Positions 16,017-24,302 of a stretch of DNA of 38,050 nucleotides are shown here, in pieces. The DNA comes from Microcaldota archaeon (GTDB taxonomy: Archaea; Micrarchaeota; Micrarchaeia; Anstonellales; Anstonellaceae): contig JAOAKI010000008.1 in assembly GCA_026413765.1 (NCBI GenBank), forward strand, positions 1 to 38,050. The letters are read 5' to 3'. The translations under genes and the position numbers were made by a program. The notes under the pieces are model-generated. The model saw only the letters and a list, made by a program, of their open reading frames with translations. It did no database searches and had not been told where the DNA came from. How positions within the stretch are numbered: position 1 is the first letter of the stretch; each line of letters starts with the position of its first letter.

Positions 16017-16538
16017 GTGATAAGTAAAATAGAAAAAGGAGAGTATGTAATTGGGATTGCGATTATCCTTGCAGCAATCCTGATAGCAGCTACAATATAT
16101 ATCAGCTTTTCAAATGTCCAAAAGGTGATTCTTTCTAAATCTTCTGCCGAGACAGCAAAGGCATCATCGCTATCTTCCCCTTCTCAGCCCACACAATCAG
16201 TACCCAAAGAGCTTTCTTTCACAAAAGAAGTGACTTTAGATTTTCTTTATGCTGACTGGTGCCCACACTGCCAAAAAATGAAGCCAATTGTCGCAAAGCT
16301 TGAGGGTCAGCTTCCTGCTGAGCGCTTCACTGTGCGAAAATGGAGAGACGAGGACAAAAACACGCCCCCAGTTGCTTCAGTCTATTCATATTATATCGGG
16401 AAGGGGCTATTTAGAGGCGGATTCCCAACTTTCATCATAAATGGAGATGAAAGAAAAGAGGGGGAAATGTCTGAGGCTGCCTTCAAGGATTGGGTTTGCA
16501 GCAAGTTTTCATCGCCAAAGCCTACCGCTTGCGCATAA
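16017..16538 (+). CDS. Membrane-anchored thioredoxin-like protein
   Basis: A 173-residue protein starting at GTG (16017) after AAAGGAGGGAGAGC. Its first 25 residues, IEKGEYVIGIAIILAAILIA, nearly repeat the anchor of the upstream gene. A Ser/Pro-rich linker leads to a thioredoxin fold with YADWCPHCQKMKP (CPHC active site) and the cis-Pro loop GGFPTFIINGD. CPHC is the DsbA-type dipeptide associated with an oxidizing potential. The gene is tightly linked to the two-domain protein before it, so the pair probably works as an extracytoplasmic thiol relay. No DsbB- or VKOR-like membrane oxidase is visible in this window. Confidence 0.85.
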   Translation: MISKIEKGEYVIGIAIILAAILIAATIYISFSNVQKVILSKSSAETAKASSLSSPSQPTQSVPKELSFTKEVTLDFLYADWCPHCQKMKPIVAKLEGQLPAERFTVRKWRDEDKNTPPVASVYSYYIGKGLFRGGFPTFIINGDERKEGEMSEAAFKDWVCSKFSSPKPTACA

Positions 16539-16596
16539 GCTTCAGCAGTGCCTTGCTATCCTTCCTATTTTTATTTGTTTCAGCGAATTTAGCTTT

Positions 16597-17364
16597 ATGT
16601 CTTCTTTCCAAGAATTCATCGCCTCTTGCCTTCTTGGGGCAGCAGCCAGGATTGAAAAGGAGAGGGCAAGCCTTTCAATCAAGCGCAAAGGAAGAAGAGA
16701 CATGGCGACATCTGCCGACTTGGCATCCGAAAAATTCATCGCTGCAAAAATAAGCAAGGAATTCCCGGGCGCAAAGATTTTCTCAGAGGAAAGCTTTTTT
16801 GAGAAAGAGCTGGAGGCAGAATCGCTGTTTGTCATCGACCCGATCGACGGCACTCACAATTTCATTTGGGGGATTCCCCTTTACGGAGTATCAGTAGCGC
16901 ATTATTCTTTTGGCAAGCCGCTGGCAGGCGGAATCTACCTTATCCCGCAAAAAATGCTTCTTTATGCCGAAAAAGGAAAACAAGCGACACTGAACGGGAA
17001 AAAAATTTCGGTCTCGAAGACCTCTCGCCTTGAGGATTTCTTTCTGCTTTGCGACAGCAGGCTGCATATCATAAAAGAGCAAGGATGGCTTGACAAGCTT
17101 GCGTTTTTGGAGGAAATAAGCCAGCATACGCGGTTTTTGGGCTCCACTATTTATGAAATAGGGTATGTGGCATGCGGCGTGGCGGATGCGCAGATTTCGT
17201 TCAAGCTCAAGCCGTATGATTTTGCGGCTGCGGCATTCATAGCGCAGCAGGCCGGCGCAAAAGTGACTGATTTGGAAGGGAAGCCCTGGTCGCTTGAAAG
17301 CCGCACTCTGCTTTCATCGAACGGAAAGCAGCACGCAAGAATTTTGGAGATATTTCAGTCATGA
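16597..17364 (+). CDS. Inositol monophosphatase / fructose-1,6-bisphosphatase family phosphatase
   Basis: A 255-residue magnesium-dependent phosphatase with family motifs in order: SADLASEKFI, FSEES (metal-binding Glu), DPIDGTHNF (two metal-binding Asp), and KPYDFAAAAFIAQQAGA with the third metal-binding Asp. Archaeal members often act on both inositol phosphates and fructose-1,6-bisphosphate, so the substrate is not fixed by sequence. The ATG at 16597 is preferred because a TATTTTTATT box is centred 27 bases upstream and earlier in-frame codons fall within the preceding gene. The 3' end overlaps the convergent membrane-protein gene by 10 bases. Confidence 0.88.
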   Translation: MSSFQEFIASCLLGAAARIEKERASLSIKRKGRRDMATSADLASEKFIAAKISKEFPGAKIFSEESFFEKELEAESLFVIDPIDGTHNFIWGIPLYGVSVAHYSFGKPLAGGIYLIPQKMLLYAEKGKQATLNGKKISVSKTSRLEDFFLLCDSRLHIIKEQGWLDKLAFLEEISQHTRFLGSTIYEIGYVACGVADAQISFKLKPYDFAAAAFIAQQAGAKVTDLEGKPWSLESRTLLSSNGKQHARILEIFQS

Positions 17365-18011
17365 CTTGCCTTTTTCTTGTCAATCTTGATGTGCGCAAGC
17401 AATATTGAGATGGAGACAAAAAGCGTGCTTAGCAGGAGTATGGCAAGCGCAAGAAAGCCTCCCAAGGCAGCCAGGTTCAGGAAAGCAAACCCTTCCCTAA
17501 GCCTTGCTTTTGAATTCTCAAGCTCGGATTTTGCGTTCTCAAAGCCAACGCTTGACTGCCTGAGGGCCTCTGCAGCCTCTGAAAGCGACATTGATGTTTT
17601 GTTTGCTGTTCTTGCAACCTCGAAAAGCTTGGCTGAAGCCTGCCTCAGTGAGTTTGCAGAAGAGGAAAACCTCGCATCCAGCGAAAAAGGCGGCACTTTT
17701 GCGATGTCAGAAAGAGTGTCTGAAATGTTTTTGCTTGCGGAAGCATAGTGCATCACGCCTTCGTTCAGCAACGATATTGTAGCCTCGGTGTTTTTTGCGG
17801 CAGCCGAGGCAGTTGTCAGTATCAGCCCGAAATTTTCAATCTGCACTGAGACAGAATCCAGCTGCGCAAATACCGCCTTTTCGATGTTTTGCAGGAAAAG
17901 GAAGGTGGCGACATATGCGGCTATGCACATCAATAGCCCTATTGCGCTTATTCCTGCGGATATCGCAGCCAGCGCGGTCTCTATCTTTGAAAGGAGCTCT
18001 TGAATAATCAT
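17355..18011 (-). CDS. Two-TM membrane protein with extracytoplasmic helical domain
   Basis: A 218-residue protein with a TM helix at about 20-41, a long Ala/Ser/Leu-rich helical region (about 45-180; coiled-coil-like, with SLSEAAEALRQ and NAKSELENSKARLREG) and a second TM helix (about 183-208), then a Lys-rich cytosolic tail. The ATG at 18011 follows GGTGATC and is preferred over GTG at 18020. It starts 13 bases after the stop of the NHL-propeller protein, so the two are probably cotranscribed and may form a complex. The topology loosely recalls chemoreceptor-like or septum-associated coiled coils. No family assignment can be made. Confidence 0.65.
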   Translation of the reverse strand: MIIQELLSKIETALAAISAGISAIGLLMCIAAYVATFLFLQNIEKAVFAQLDSVSVQIENFGLILTTASAAAKNTEATISLLNEGVMHYASASKNISDTLSDIAKVPPFSLDARFSSSANSLRQASAKLFEVARTANKTSMSLSEAAEALRQSSVGFENAKSELENSKARLREGFAFLNLAALGGFLALAILLLSTLFVSISILLAHIKIDKKKASHD

Positions 18012-18024
18012 GATCACCACTTGC

Positions 18025-19935
18025 TTATTTTTTTCTTGACTTCAGATAGATATACATTCCTCCGGCCAGCGCGCCTGCAAGGCCAAACAAAAGCAGGCCA
18101 GCTGCTGCCGCGGAAGACATTGTTTGTGCTTCTTTGACTTTTGCGGCTACTTCCTCTTTTACTCTATTTGCCATCGCAACGGCAAGCTGTGGGTTTGAGT
18201 ATGCCATTTCCTTTGCTTCCTTGAGCCTTGCATGCTGTGCGGAGAGATTTGGCGGAAAAAGCATCTGCTTTGATGCGCTTTCATTTATCTCAAATTCGAT
18301 CACGCTTAAATTTGCAAGCGCGGCATCGATTTCCTTTATGTTCGCAGAAAGCGTGCTTTCAAAAGCTCCAAGCTCAATTTCTGCAAGCTCCAGCGTCTGC
18401 CTTGCGGAGTCAAACAGCCCTTCAGAAATTTCCCTTGAAGCATCATTGAGCAATTTCTCCAAATTTTTGGTGTCAATCTTTTGCTTGTATTTCTGCACTT
18501 TGTCCCTGATGGCATCAAGTCGATATTCCGCGTTTTTCTTCCTTGACTCAAGCTTCTTTCTCTCATTTGCCTTTTCTTCCAATGCTTTGCTTTCTTGGAA
18601 AGAGCTTATTTGCTTGGCGAAAGCATCCACTGTCTGGTTGAGCTTCAAGACCTCGTCTGCAGCTTCTACATATTTTTTGTCTGAAAGCAGGGAAGAGATT
18701 TCGGATGATTTCCTTTCGATTGCCTGAAGCTGCTCTGCAAGCTGGCTGTCCAATGATTTTGACTTCAGCGAAGCGATTCTGTCATTGATGCTTTTCATCA
18801 TTTGCTTTAAGCGCACATCGAGTTGCATCCCAAGAACATATGCACTTTCTTTTGCCTTGGCTATTATTCTTTGCGCAATGCTTTCGGCGGCAGAAAACAG
18901 CATCTGCTGGTAGAGACTTTGCGCCTCGGCAAGCTCTTGCTCAAATGAGGCTGCAGCAAGCTCAAGCCCTGCCTTTTTTGCTACCTCTTGTAGGCGGTAG
19001 AGGGCCTGCGCTTCCTGCTTTGCAAGCATAATCTTTTCGCTGACAGAATCGTTTGCCAAAGAAAAGTTGATGGCAAACACATGGACCATGCGGTTCCCGC
19101 TGTCAGCGACATACAGCTTGCCGCTTGCAACCGCTACGTCCTCCGGATAAGAAAAGGAGAGGTTGCCTGCCTTTGAAATCACTGCGATCGGGTAGCCGTC
19201 CAAACTGAAGACAACGACTCTATTGCTGTTTTTGTCTGCCACATAAAGCCGGTCCTCGTATATCGCAATGCCGCGAGGCGAAAGGAGCTGCACGCCGCCT
19301 TTGCCTCTGCCTATTGCGCCTTCAAATGTCCAATTTTTGCTATAGACAAAAATGACTTGCTTGCTGCTATCTGAGATATAGAATTTTTCCTTATAGAATT
19401 CTACATCTGCAGGGGAAGAAAGCTGCCCATCCGAGCCGCCTTTCCCAACAATCACGTCTTCGTAGGATTTGGTGAGCTTTGAATAGGCGACCAGCTGCGC
19501 ATTGTCTTGGTCAGTGATATATAGAAAATTGTCGCCCACTGCGATTCCGCTTGCCTTGCCTATGTTTGTTGCCGGATTCCACCTTTCCACGTTTGAACCT
19601 TCTTGGGCATAGAATTTTATCCACCCGCCATCCGCAATGTAAATTGTTTGCCCTTCAATTGCAAGCCGCATAGGGTTGTTCAGCGAATTTTCTCCTTGCG
19701 GGTCGACTATCCTGATTCTCTGCGTCTTGTTTTGCTGGAAACTGGCATTCATTACATAGAGCCAGTTGTTGCCTTGGTCCAAGACAAAAAGCTTTTCGCC
19801 AAGCACTGCAACTGCAGCAGGCTGGGAGAACGCAAGATCATCGGTTGGATCATCCGGGTTCGTGCCATTGTAGCTTCCCAGGTGCAAAAAATGCGCATTC
19901 TGAAGCCCCAAAACCAAAAGCAAAATCCACCATCT
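18025..19935 (-). CDS. Envelope protein: NHL-type beta-propeller, coiled coil and C-terminal TM anchor
   Basis: A 636-residue protein. A signal peptide (MRWWILLLVLGLQNAHF) is followed by an NHL/SMP-30-like six-bladed propeller (about 25-300) with repeats such as SQPAAVAVLGEKLFVLDQGN, LSSPADVEFYKEKFYISDSS and SYPEDVAVASGKLYVADSGN. Residues about 310-600 are long charged helices (coiled coil). The C-terminus has a TM helix (GLLLFGLAGALAGGMYIYL) and KSRKK. The ATG at 19935 is chosen because a TTTAAAAT box is centred 27 bases upstream and it starts the signal sequence exactly. Extracellular NHL propellers usually bind ligands or proteins. With the partner just downstream it may form a surface sensor or scaffold; this is inference. 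Confidence 0.75.
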   Translation of the reverse strand, partial: RWWILLLVLGLQNAHFLHLGSYNGTNPDDPTDDLAFSQPAAVAVLGEKLFVLDQGNNWLYVMNASFQQNKTQRIRIVDPQGENSLNNPMRLAIEGQTIYIADGGWIKFYAQEGSNVERWNPATNIGKASGIAVGDNFLYITDQDNAQLVAYSKLTKSYEDVIVGKGGSDGQLSSPADVEFYKEKFYISDSSKQVIFVYSKNWTFEGAIGRGKGGVQLLSPRGIAIYEDRLYVADKNSNRVVVFSLDGYPIAVISKAGNLSFSYPEDVAVASGKLYVADSGNRMVHVFAINFSLANDSVSEKIMLAKQEAQALYRLQEVAKKAGLELAAASFEQELAEAQSLYQQMLFSAAESIAQRIIAKAKESAYVLGMQLDVRLKQMMKSINDRIASLKSKSLDSQLAEQLQAIERKSSEISSLLSDKKYVEAADEVLKLNQTVDAFAKQISSFQESKALEEKANERKKLESRKKNAEYRLDAIRDKVQKYKQKIDTKNLEKLLNDASREISEGLFDSARQTLELAEIELGAFESTLSANIKEIDAALANLSVIEFEINESASKQMLFPPNLSAQHARLKEAKEMAYSNPQLAVAMANRVKEEVAAKVKEAQTMSSAAAAGLLLFGLAGALAGGMYIYLKSRKK

Positions 19936-19969
19936 CATACACAACCAACTCATCGCATATTTTAAATTC

Positions 19970-21202
19970 TTATGCAAGAAGGCCAAGCGCCATCAGCTCT
20001 TGCACTATTGCTTTGCTGCTTTTCTTCTGCTGCGCCACTCCATCTGTATTTGCCTGGAGCGCAACCGAAGTCGCAACAGCAGGCACAACCGATCTGTCGA
20101 ATGCATCCGGCACAACAATTCCATGCGGGATTTTTTCTTCTGCTGCCATTGCGATTGCATCCGCGGCAGCAAGCTTCATGCCGTCGGTTATCTTCTTTGC
20201 CCTCACCAACAGCGCTCCTCTGAAAATCCCCGGAAAGCCAAGCACGTTGTTGATCTGGTTCGGCAAATCTGCCCTTGCGGTGCCATAAACTGCACAGCCT
20301 GCGCTTCTTGCCTCCTGCGGAGAGATTTCAGGTATTGGATTAGAGAGCGCAAAAATTATTGGGTCGCTTGCCATTTTCCTGATATCCTGCGCAGCAAGAA
20401 TGTTTGGCGAAGAGACCCCAATGAATGCATCTGCGCTCCTCAAAGCGTCTTTCAGCGAGCCTCTTTCGGAATTTTTGTTCAGCTTTGCAAGCTCTCTTTT
20501 GTGCGGCGGAAGGTCACCATCCTCATGCAAAATTCCGCTCCTGTCGCAGACAAGAATGTTTCGGTAGCCTGCCTTGGAAAGAAGCTTTGCTATTGCATAG
20601 CCTGCCGCGCCTGCCCCTGCTATCACAACTTTTATTTGGCTTTGCTTTTTCCCAACAAACTTCAATGCATTTTTCAGCGCAGCAACCACCACGACTGCTG
20701 TCCCATGCTGATCATCATGGAAAACAGGTATGTTTAGCTCTTGCTCAAGCCTTTTTTCTACCTCAAAGCATTTTGGCGACTCGATATCCTCAAGATTTAT
20801 CCCGCCAAAGGCAGGGGATATGTTTTTCACCGTCTGCACGATTTCGTCGGCGTCTGTGCAAGAAAGGCAAATCGGAAAAGCATCGATATTTGCGTATGAT
20901 TTGAAAAGGACCGCTTTGCCTTCCATCACAGGCAGGGCAGCATAAGGTCCAAGGTTGCCTAGCCCAAGGACTCGCGTTCCATCCGAAACTACTGCAACAC
21001 TGTTCCACTTTAAAGTAAGCTCGTAGGCTTTCTCCCAGTTGTTTGCGATTTCTTTTGCAACATATGCAACCCCAGGAGTGTATGCAAGCGCAAGCCCTTT
21101 TTTCGTATGCGCATTTGCCTTTGCCGCAACTGCAAGCTTGCCTCTCAGGGTTTTGTGCAGCTTTATTGCTTCTACCCAGATTTTTTCTTTCTTTTTTTCC
21201 AC
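19970..21202 (-). CDS. Malic enzyme (NAD(P)-dependent, decarboxylating)
   Basis: Converts malate to pyruvate and CO2 with NAD(P)+ reduction. The 410 residues match the short prokaryotic malic enzymes. Motifs are LAYTPGVAYVAKEI (catalytic Tyr region), VVSDGTRVLGLGNLGPYAALPVMEGK, NLEDIESPKCFEVE (metal-binding Glu-Asp), VFHDDQHGTAVVVVAAL, and the Rossmann motif VVIAGAGAAGYAIAKLL. The C-terminal half has ADAFIGVSSPN and FALSNPIPEI. Cofactor choice is not resolved. The GTG at 21202 follows AGAGGG. It links C4 acids to pyruvate in an otherwise fermentative-looking gene set. Confidence 0.95.
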   Translation of the reverse strand: MEKKKEKIWVEAIKLHKTLRGKLAVAAKANAHTKKGLALAYTPGVAYVAKEIANNWEKAYELTLKWNSVAVVSDGTRVLGLGNLGPYAALPVMEGKAVLFKSYANIDAFPICLSCTDADEIVQTVKNISPAFGGINLEDIESPKCFEVEKRLEQELNIPVFHDDQHGTAVVVVAALKNALKFVGKKQSQIKVVIAGAGAAGYAIAKLLSKAGYRNILVCDRSGILHEDGDLPPHKRELAKLNKNSERGSLKDALRSADAFIGVSSPNILAAQDIRKMASDPIIFALSNPIPEISPQEARSAGCAVYGTARADLPNQINNVLGFPGIFRGALLVRAKKITDGMKLAAADAIAMAAEEKIPHGIVVPDAFDRSVVPAVATSVALQANTDGVAQQKKSSKAIVQELMALGLLA

Positions 21203-21321
21203 TGCAACAACCCTCTTGAACTTGCGCTATATTTCTTGCCGATCAATTTAAAGCAATCGCTGTTTTGCAGGCGCAAAATTTTTAGCCTGCTTTTGCGAAA
21301 ATAAAATTGGGTGCAGATTTG

Positions 21322-21981
21322 CTAGTTCTTTTCTGAGAAAAACGCGGATTTTCTGATGTACGGGTATATTTCTTGGAGATTTACCAACACAAACACGCTG
21401 TTGCTGTTGCTTGCCAAATAGCTCTCCATGCTCTGCTCTACGACTTTTCCTTTTGAGCTCGAAGCATGTATCACTGTCTGCTGTCTTTTGCTGCTCTCGA
21501 TTTTTTCAGCAGTGACTAAATAATGGCGGCAAAAATAAAGCTTGCCCTTGCCTTCGTTCATCTGCTTGAGCATCTCTTTTGCCTCATCTATGGTCTGGAC
21601 AAACTTTATTCCTCCGTCCTTTCCTTTCCATACAGCATAATCGCCTGCTTTGAAAAACTTGAGCAGCTCTTGGTTGTTTGCTTCTTTCAGGCGCATCAGG
21701 AGCATACCGCTGGGAATTTCTTTTTTTGCAAGCTCTTCTGCGCTGAATATCTGAATGCTGCTTACTTTTTGGACCTCATTTAGCAGCCTTCCGCCATTGA
21801 CAAATTTTTTAGCATCAACATCATTCTTTAGAGCATGCAAAATCAGTGTCACGCAGTTATATTTTTCAGGGCCGTTTCCGTATTCCTTACCGATTTTTTC
21901 TCTTAGGCTATTAATAAAATTGTCGATGAAATAGGTTGCTTCGTTTTTTCTAGAAGAGGTTGCTTTGTCTTTAAACTCCAT
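21322..21981 (-). CDS. Putative NlpC/P60-like (papain-fold) protein
   Basis: A 219-residue protein starting at ATG 21981; TTG at 21999 is an alternative. Residues around KYNCVTLILHAL place a Cys at the start of a helix, as in the nucleophile position of NlpC/P60 and related folds. AGDYAVWKG resembles the conserved GDxxxW segment. A His (FCRHYLVTAEKI) starts a strand, followed by QTVIHASSSKGKVVEQSMESYL, the usual end of these domains. There is no signal peptide or TM, so it would be cytosolic unless exported otherwise. Archaea lack standard peptidoglycan, so an amidase or peptidase on another substrate is more likely. The assignment is from pattern only. A divergent A/T-rich promoter is shared with the gene at 22047. 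Confidence 0.55.
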   Translation of the reverse strand: MEFKDKATSSRKNEATYFIDNFINSLREKIGKEYGNGPEKYNCVTLILHALKNDVDAKKFVNGGRLLNEVQKVSSIQIFSAEELAKKEIPSGMLLMRLKEANNQELLKFFKAGDYAVWKGKDGGIKFVQTIDEAKEMLKQMNEGKGKLYFCRHYLVTAEKIESSKRQQTVIHASSSKGKVVEQSMESYLASNSNSVFVLVNLQEIYPYIRKSAFFSEKN

Positions 21982-22023
21982 CCTCTGCAGCCTCGACAAG
22001 CTTATTATTCAGATAAATATAGC

Positions 22024-22040
22024 TATAAATATTAATAAAC
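22024..22040. promoter_or_regulatory. Divergent A/T-rich promoter region
   Basis: TATAAATATTAATAAAC gives a TATA candidate for the plus-strand gene. Together with TATTTATC at about 22010-22017 it also serves the minus-strand gene starting at 21981. Confidence 0.45.
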
Positions 22041-22046
22041 ACAGAC

Positions 22047-22520
22047 GTGAAGGAAACGAAACCTATTAGAGATAGGCAGAATAGGATGGCAGATGCCTTC
22101 AAGGCAAAAGAAAACGCAGCATGCTGCTTTGAAGGCCAATATAGTCAAAGAAGGCAGGAAGAGCTTGCAAAGCATGCCTGCACTGAAAGCAGCAACATCT
22201 TCGTGGGAGGCTGGGAGCTGATATTGAAAGTCAGGACAAAAGATTTTGACAAATATCGCGAGTTTGTCAAAAAGAGGAACAAGCAAAATAAAGACAAGCG
22301 GCTTGCTCAAGCAGCTGAAAACACAGCTCAGCAGACAAGAAAAAAGCTGGAGCTGCTAAAAGGAAGATTGATTTTCATTTTTTTCTTTTGCGGCAAAATA
22401 CATTTTTTCCATTCTTGCAATGTGGCCGAGCTGCCGCAATTCCAGTCTTATTGCCCTGATTCTGCGCAAAATGTCGATGAATGGAACTTGGACAATCCCG
22501 ATTGCCGCATCCACAATTAG
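22047..22520 (+). CDS. Small charged helical protein; 3' third overlaps a convergent gene
   Basis: Not recognised. The frame starts at GTG 22047 about 20 bases after a TATA box; an ATG at 22086 is a fair alternative. The first ~105 residues look real: basic, helical, with EELAKHACTESSNIF, GGWELILKVRTKDFDKYREF and a Lys-rich helix. The last ~50 residues lie antisense to the convergent membrane-protein gene, are rich in Phe, Cys and His, and look like read-through. A stop codon exists in the +1 frame near 22357, so a natural end or a one-base frameshift near there would give a protein of about 104 residues. Confidence 0.45.
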   Translation: MKETKPIRDRQNRMADAFKAKENAACCFEGQYSQRRQEELAKHACTESSNIFVGGWELILKVRTKDFDKYREFVKKRNKQNKDKRLAQAAENTAQQTRKKLELLKGRLIFIFFFCGKIHFFHSCNVAELPQFQSYCPDSAQNVDEWNLDNPDCRIHN

Positions 22521-23219
22521 CTCCCTTATTGATTCTCTCTTGAAAGCATCATATTCTTTTTCAGCAGCTTCTTTGGCCTTTCCTTTCAGCCTGGCTGCAA
22601 TCGCATCCATCAATATGTGCTGGAAAACGTCAAGAGCGTTACCTACCCAATTCATGGCTCGCATCAAAGGCGCAATTACAGCAAGCGCAAATAAGGAATA
22701 TTTGAAGAGCGGCTTGAAGCTTTCCATCATTTCTTGGATGCTGGCTTGTCCTCTTTTGATGCAGGAGATGGCTATGGCGGTTCCGCATACCAAGCTTCCC
22801 CAGAACACCAATAGCGAAAGTGCCTCGTTGCAAATGTCTATCTTTGAGCCGAATTTTGCAAGGCGGAAAGCGTTTTTGACGCCAAGAAAGTCAATAATCT
22901 TCTGCTCGTCCAATCCAATTTTTTTAAGCATCTTTGTTTTTTGCTTCATCATCCAGTTGGTAGCCTTTGATATTTCGCCCGAAGCTTTCCAAAGCAGGCT
23001 TTCTTTGCTTCTTTTTTGCTCTGCACGCTCAAGCTCTCTTTCTGCAAGCTTGTCGAAAAACACAGAAAGCTGCCCTGGCTCCTTTTTTTCGGTTTGCTTT
23101 AGGACAGAGGCAGTCGCGTCAAGAATTTTGTAATAAAATGTTCTTTTTTTGCCTATTTCTTCGGCTGGACTCGGAAAAGGAAGCTTTTTCTCTCTGCCCG
23201 AAAATTTATAATACCACAT
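22356..23219 (-). CDS. Unknown membrane protein with long charged N-terminus
   Basis: A 287-residue protein with no recognised family. Residues 1-125 are charged and helical (KLAERELERAEQKRSKESLL). Two hydrophobic segments follow (about 135-152, LSLLVFWGSLVCGTAIAI, and about 174-192, LFALAVIAPLMRAMNWVG). A helical C-terminal half ends in a Lys/Glu-rich tail. The ATG at 23219 is supported by a TTTTATAT box at 23242-23249, centred 27 bases upstream with no Shine-Dalgarno, the leaderless pattern seen elsewhere here. Its 3' end overlaps the convergent small gene by 165 bases. Confidence 0.65.
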   Translation of the reverse strand: MWYYKFSGREKKLPFPSPAEEIGKKRTFYYKILDATASVLKQTEKKEPGQLSVFFDKLAERELERAEQKRSKESLLWKASGEISKATNWMMKQKTKMLKKIGLDEQKIIDFLGVKNAFRLAKFGSKIDICNEALSLLVFWGSLVCGTAIAISCIKRGQASIQEMMESFKPLFKYSLFALAVIAPLMRAMNWVGNALDVFQHILMDAIAARLKGKAKEAAEKEYDAFKRESIRELIVDAAIGIVQVPFIDILRRIRAIRLELRQLGHIARMEKMYFAAKEKNENQSSF

Positions 23220-23294
23220 ATATTATTTTTTTACCACAAAAATATAAAAGGCTTTTCGGTTCTGGCAAAAAGTCCAAAGAAAGCCAGGAATTTT

Positions 23295-24080
23295 TTACAA
23301 GCCAAGCGCAGAGCCCAGATGCGCTGCAGTTTTGAGAACGATGTTTGGCTTGTCTGAAGGAGGAGCAGAGGCGATGTCTTCTTTTTTTGAAACTCCGGAA
23401 AGCACTAAAACAGATTTGAGGCCTGCTTTGTTTGCCATCCGAATGTCGATATCGAGCCTGTCACCGACAAATATTGCGTCAGAAGGCGAAATGTTGTGAC
23501 TTTTAAGAAGCATTTCAAGAAGATAGGTAGATGGCTTGCCTATAATTACATCTGGGGCTCTTCCGCTTGCATAGCTGAGCAATGCTCCGATTGCGCCGCT
23601 TCCTGGCGCAAGTCCCTTTTCGGTAGGCCAGGTTGGGTCGTTGTTTGCAAGGATGAAATGCGCGCCTTTGTTGAGGCACAAAAGCGCATTGCGGAGCTTT
23701 TCATAAGAAATTGCGCGGTCCAAGCCGCAAACAAGAAATTTGGCATCCGAGCTGGAGGTTATTTTTGCTTGTGCCACACTAGCAAGCTCGCTTTTTAGCC
23801 CTTCCTCTCCAATCACAAAAACTTTCTTTTTTGTGCCAAAATTGTCAAGCAGGTATTTGGCGCAGCCAAAAGAGGAAGTCATGATGTTGCTTTGCTGCGT
23901 GCGAATGCCAAAAGAGGCAAGGTGCAAGACATACTGCTTTCTGCTTTTTGTCGCGTTGTTGGTGAGGAAAAAAACTGGAAGCTTTTTTTGCAGCCTTGCA
24001 ATCTCCTGAGGCACACCAGGAATCGCATGCTTGCCGACGTAAACTACGCCGTCGAGGTCAAAAACAACAGCTTTAATCAT
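23295..24080 (-). CDS. HAD-superfamily IIA sugar phosphatase (NagD-like)
   Basis: A 261-residue HAD phosphatase of the NagD / 4-nitrophenylphosphatase subfamily. Motif I is VVFDLDGVVYVG (nucleophile and acid/base Asp), followed by FLTNNATKSR (motif II Thr/Asn), a cap domain, Lys in IIGKPSTYLLEMLL (motif III) and IFVGDRLDIDIRMANKAG (motif IV). Members hydrolyse nucleotide or sugar phosphates or phosphoglycolate. The substrate here is open. A CTTTTATTTT box centred about 26 bases before the ATG suggests its own leaderless transcript. Confidence 0.92.
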   Translation of the reverse strand: MIKAVVFDLDGVVYVGKHAIPGVPQEIARLQKKLPVFFLTNNATKSRKQYVLHLASFGIRTQQSNIMTSSFGCAKYLLDNFGTKKKVFVIGEEGLKSELASVAQAKITSSSDAKFLVCGLDRAISYEKLRNALLCLNKGAHFILANNDPTWPTEKGLAPGSGAIGALLSYASGRAPDVIIGKPSTYLLEMLLKSHNISPSDAIFVGDRLDIDIRMANKAGLKSVLVLSGVSKKEDIASAPPSDKPNIVLKTAAHLGSALGL

Positions 24081-24110
24081 AGCCAGCAGTAGGCAAAGAA
24101 AAAATAAAAG

Positions 24111-24302
24111 CTAACATCCAAGAAATGGGCTCTTTTTCATAAGCTCCTCGAATTTTTTATAGCTTGGATGCTTGTCTTTGGCAACTTCTGCAATTGGACC
24201 GCTTTCGCCCATCCAGGCAGTTTTTTCTTCAATTTTGCGGAAAAAAACCGAAAGCCCTGCAAGCGTCGGATGATTTTTTTGGACACTTGTCAACTTTTGC
24301 AT
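24111..24302 (-). CDS. Small protein of unknown function, second of an overlapping pair
   Basis: A 63-residue protein starting at ATG 24302, preceded by AAGGTGAGC, a good Shine-Dalgarno located inside the upstream small gene. The sequence is soluble and mixed: MQKLTSVQKNHPTLAGLSVF, then KIEEKTAWMGESG, then HPSYKKFEELMKKSPFLGC. It ends 30 bases before the HAD phosphatase gene on the same strand. No family is recognised. The coding frame overlaps the end of the 24290-24469 gene by 13 bases, typical of a coupled pair. Confidence 0.5.
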   Translation of the reverse strand: MQKLTSVQKNHPTLAGLSVFFRKIEEKTAWMGESGPIAEVAKDKHPSYKKFEELMKKSPFLGC

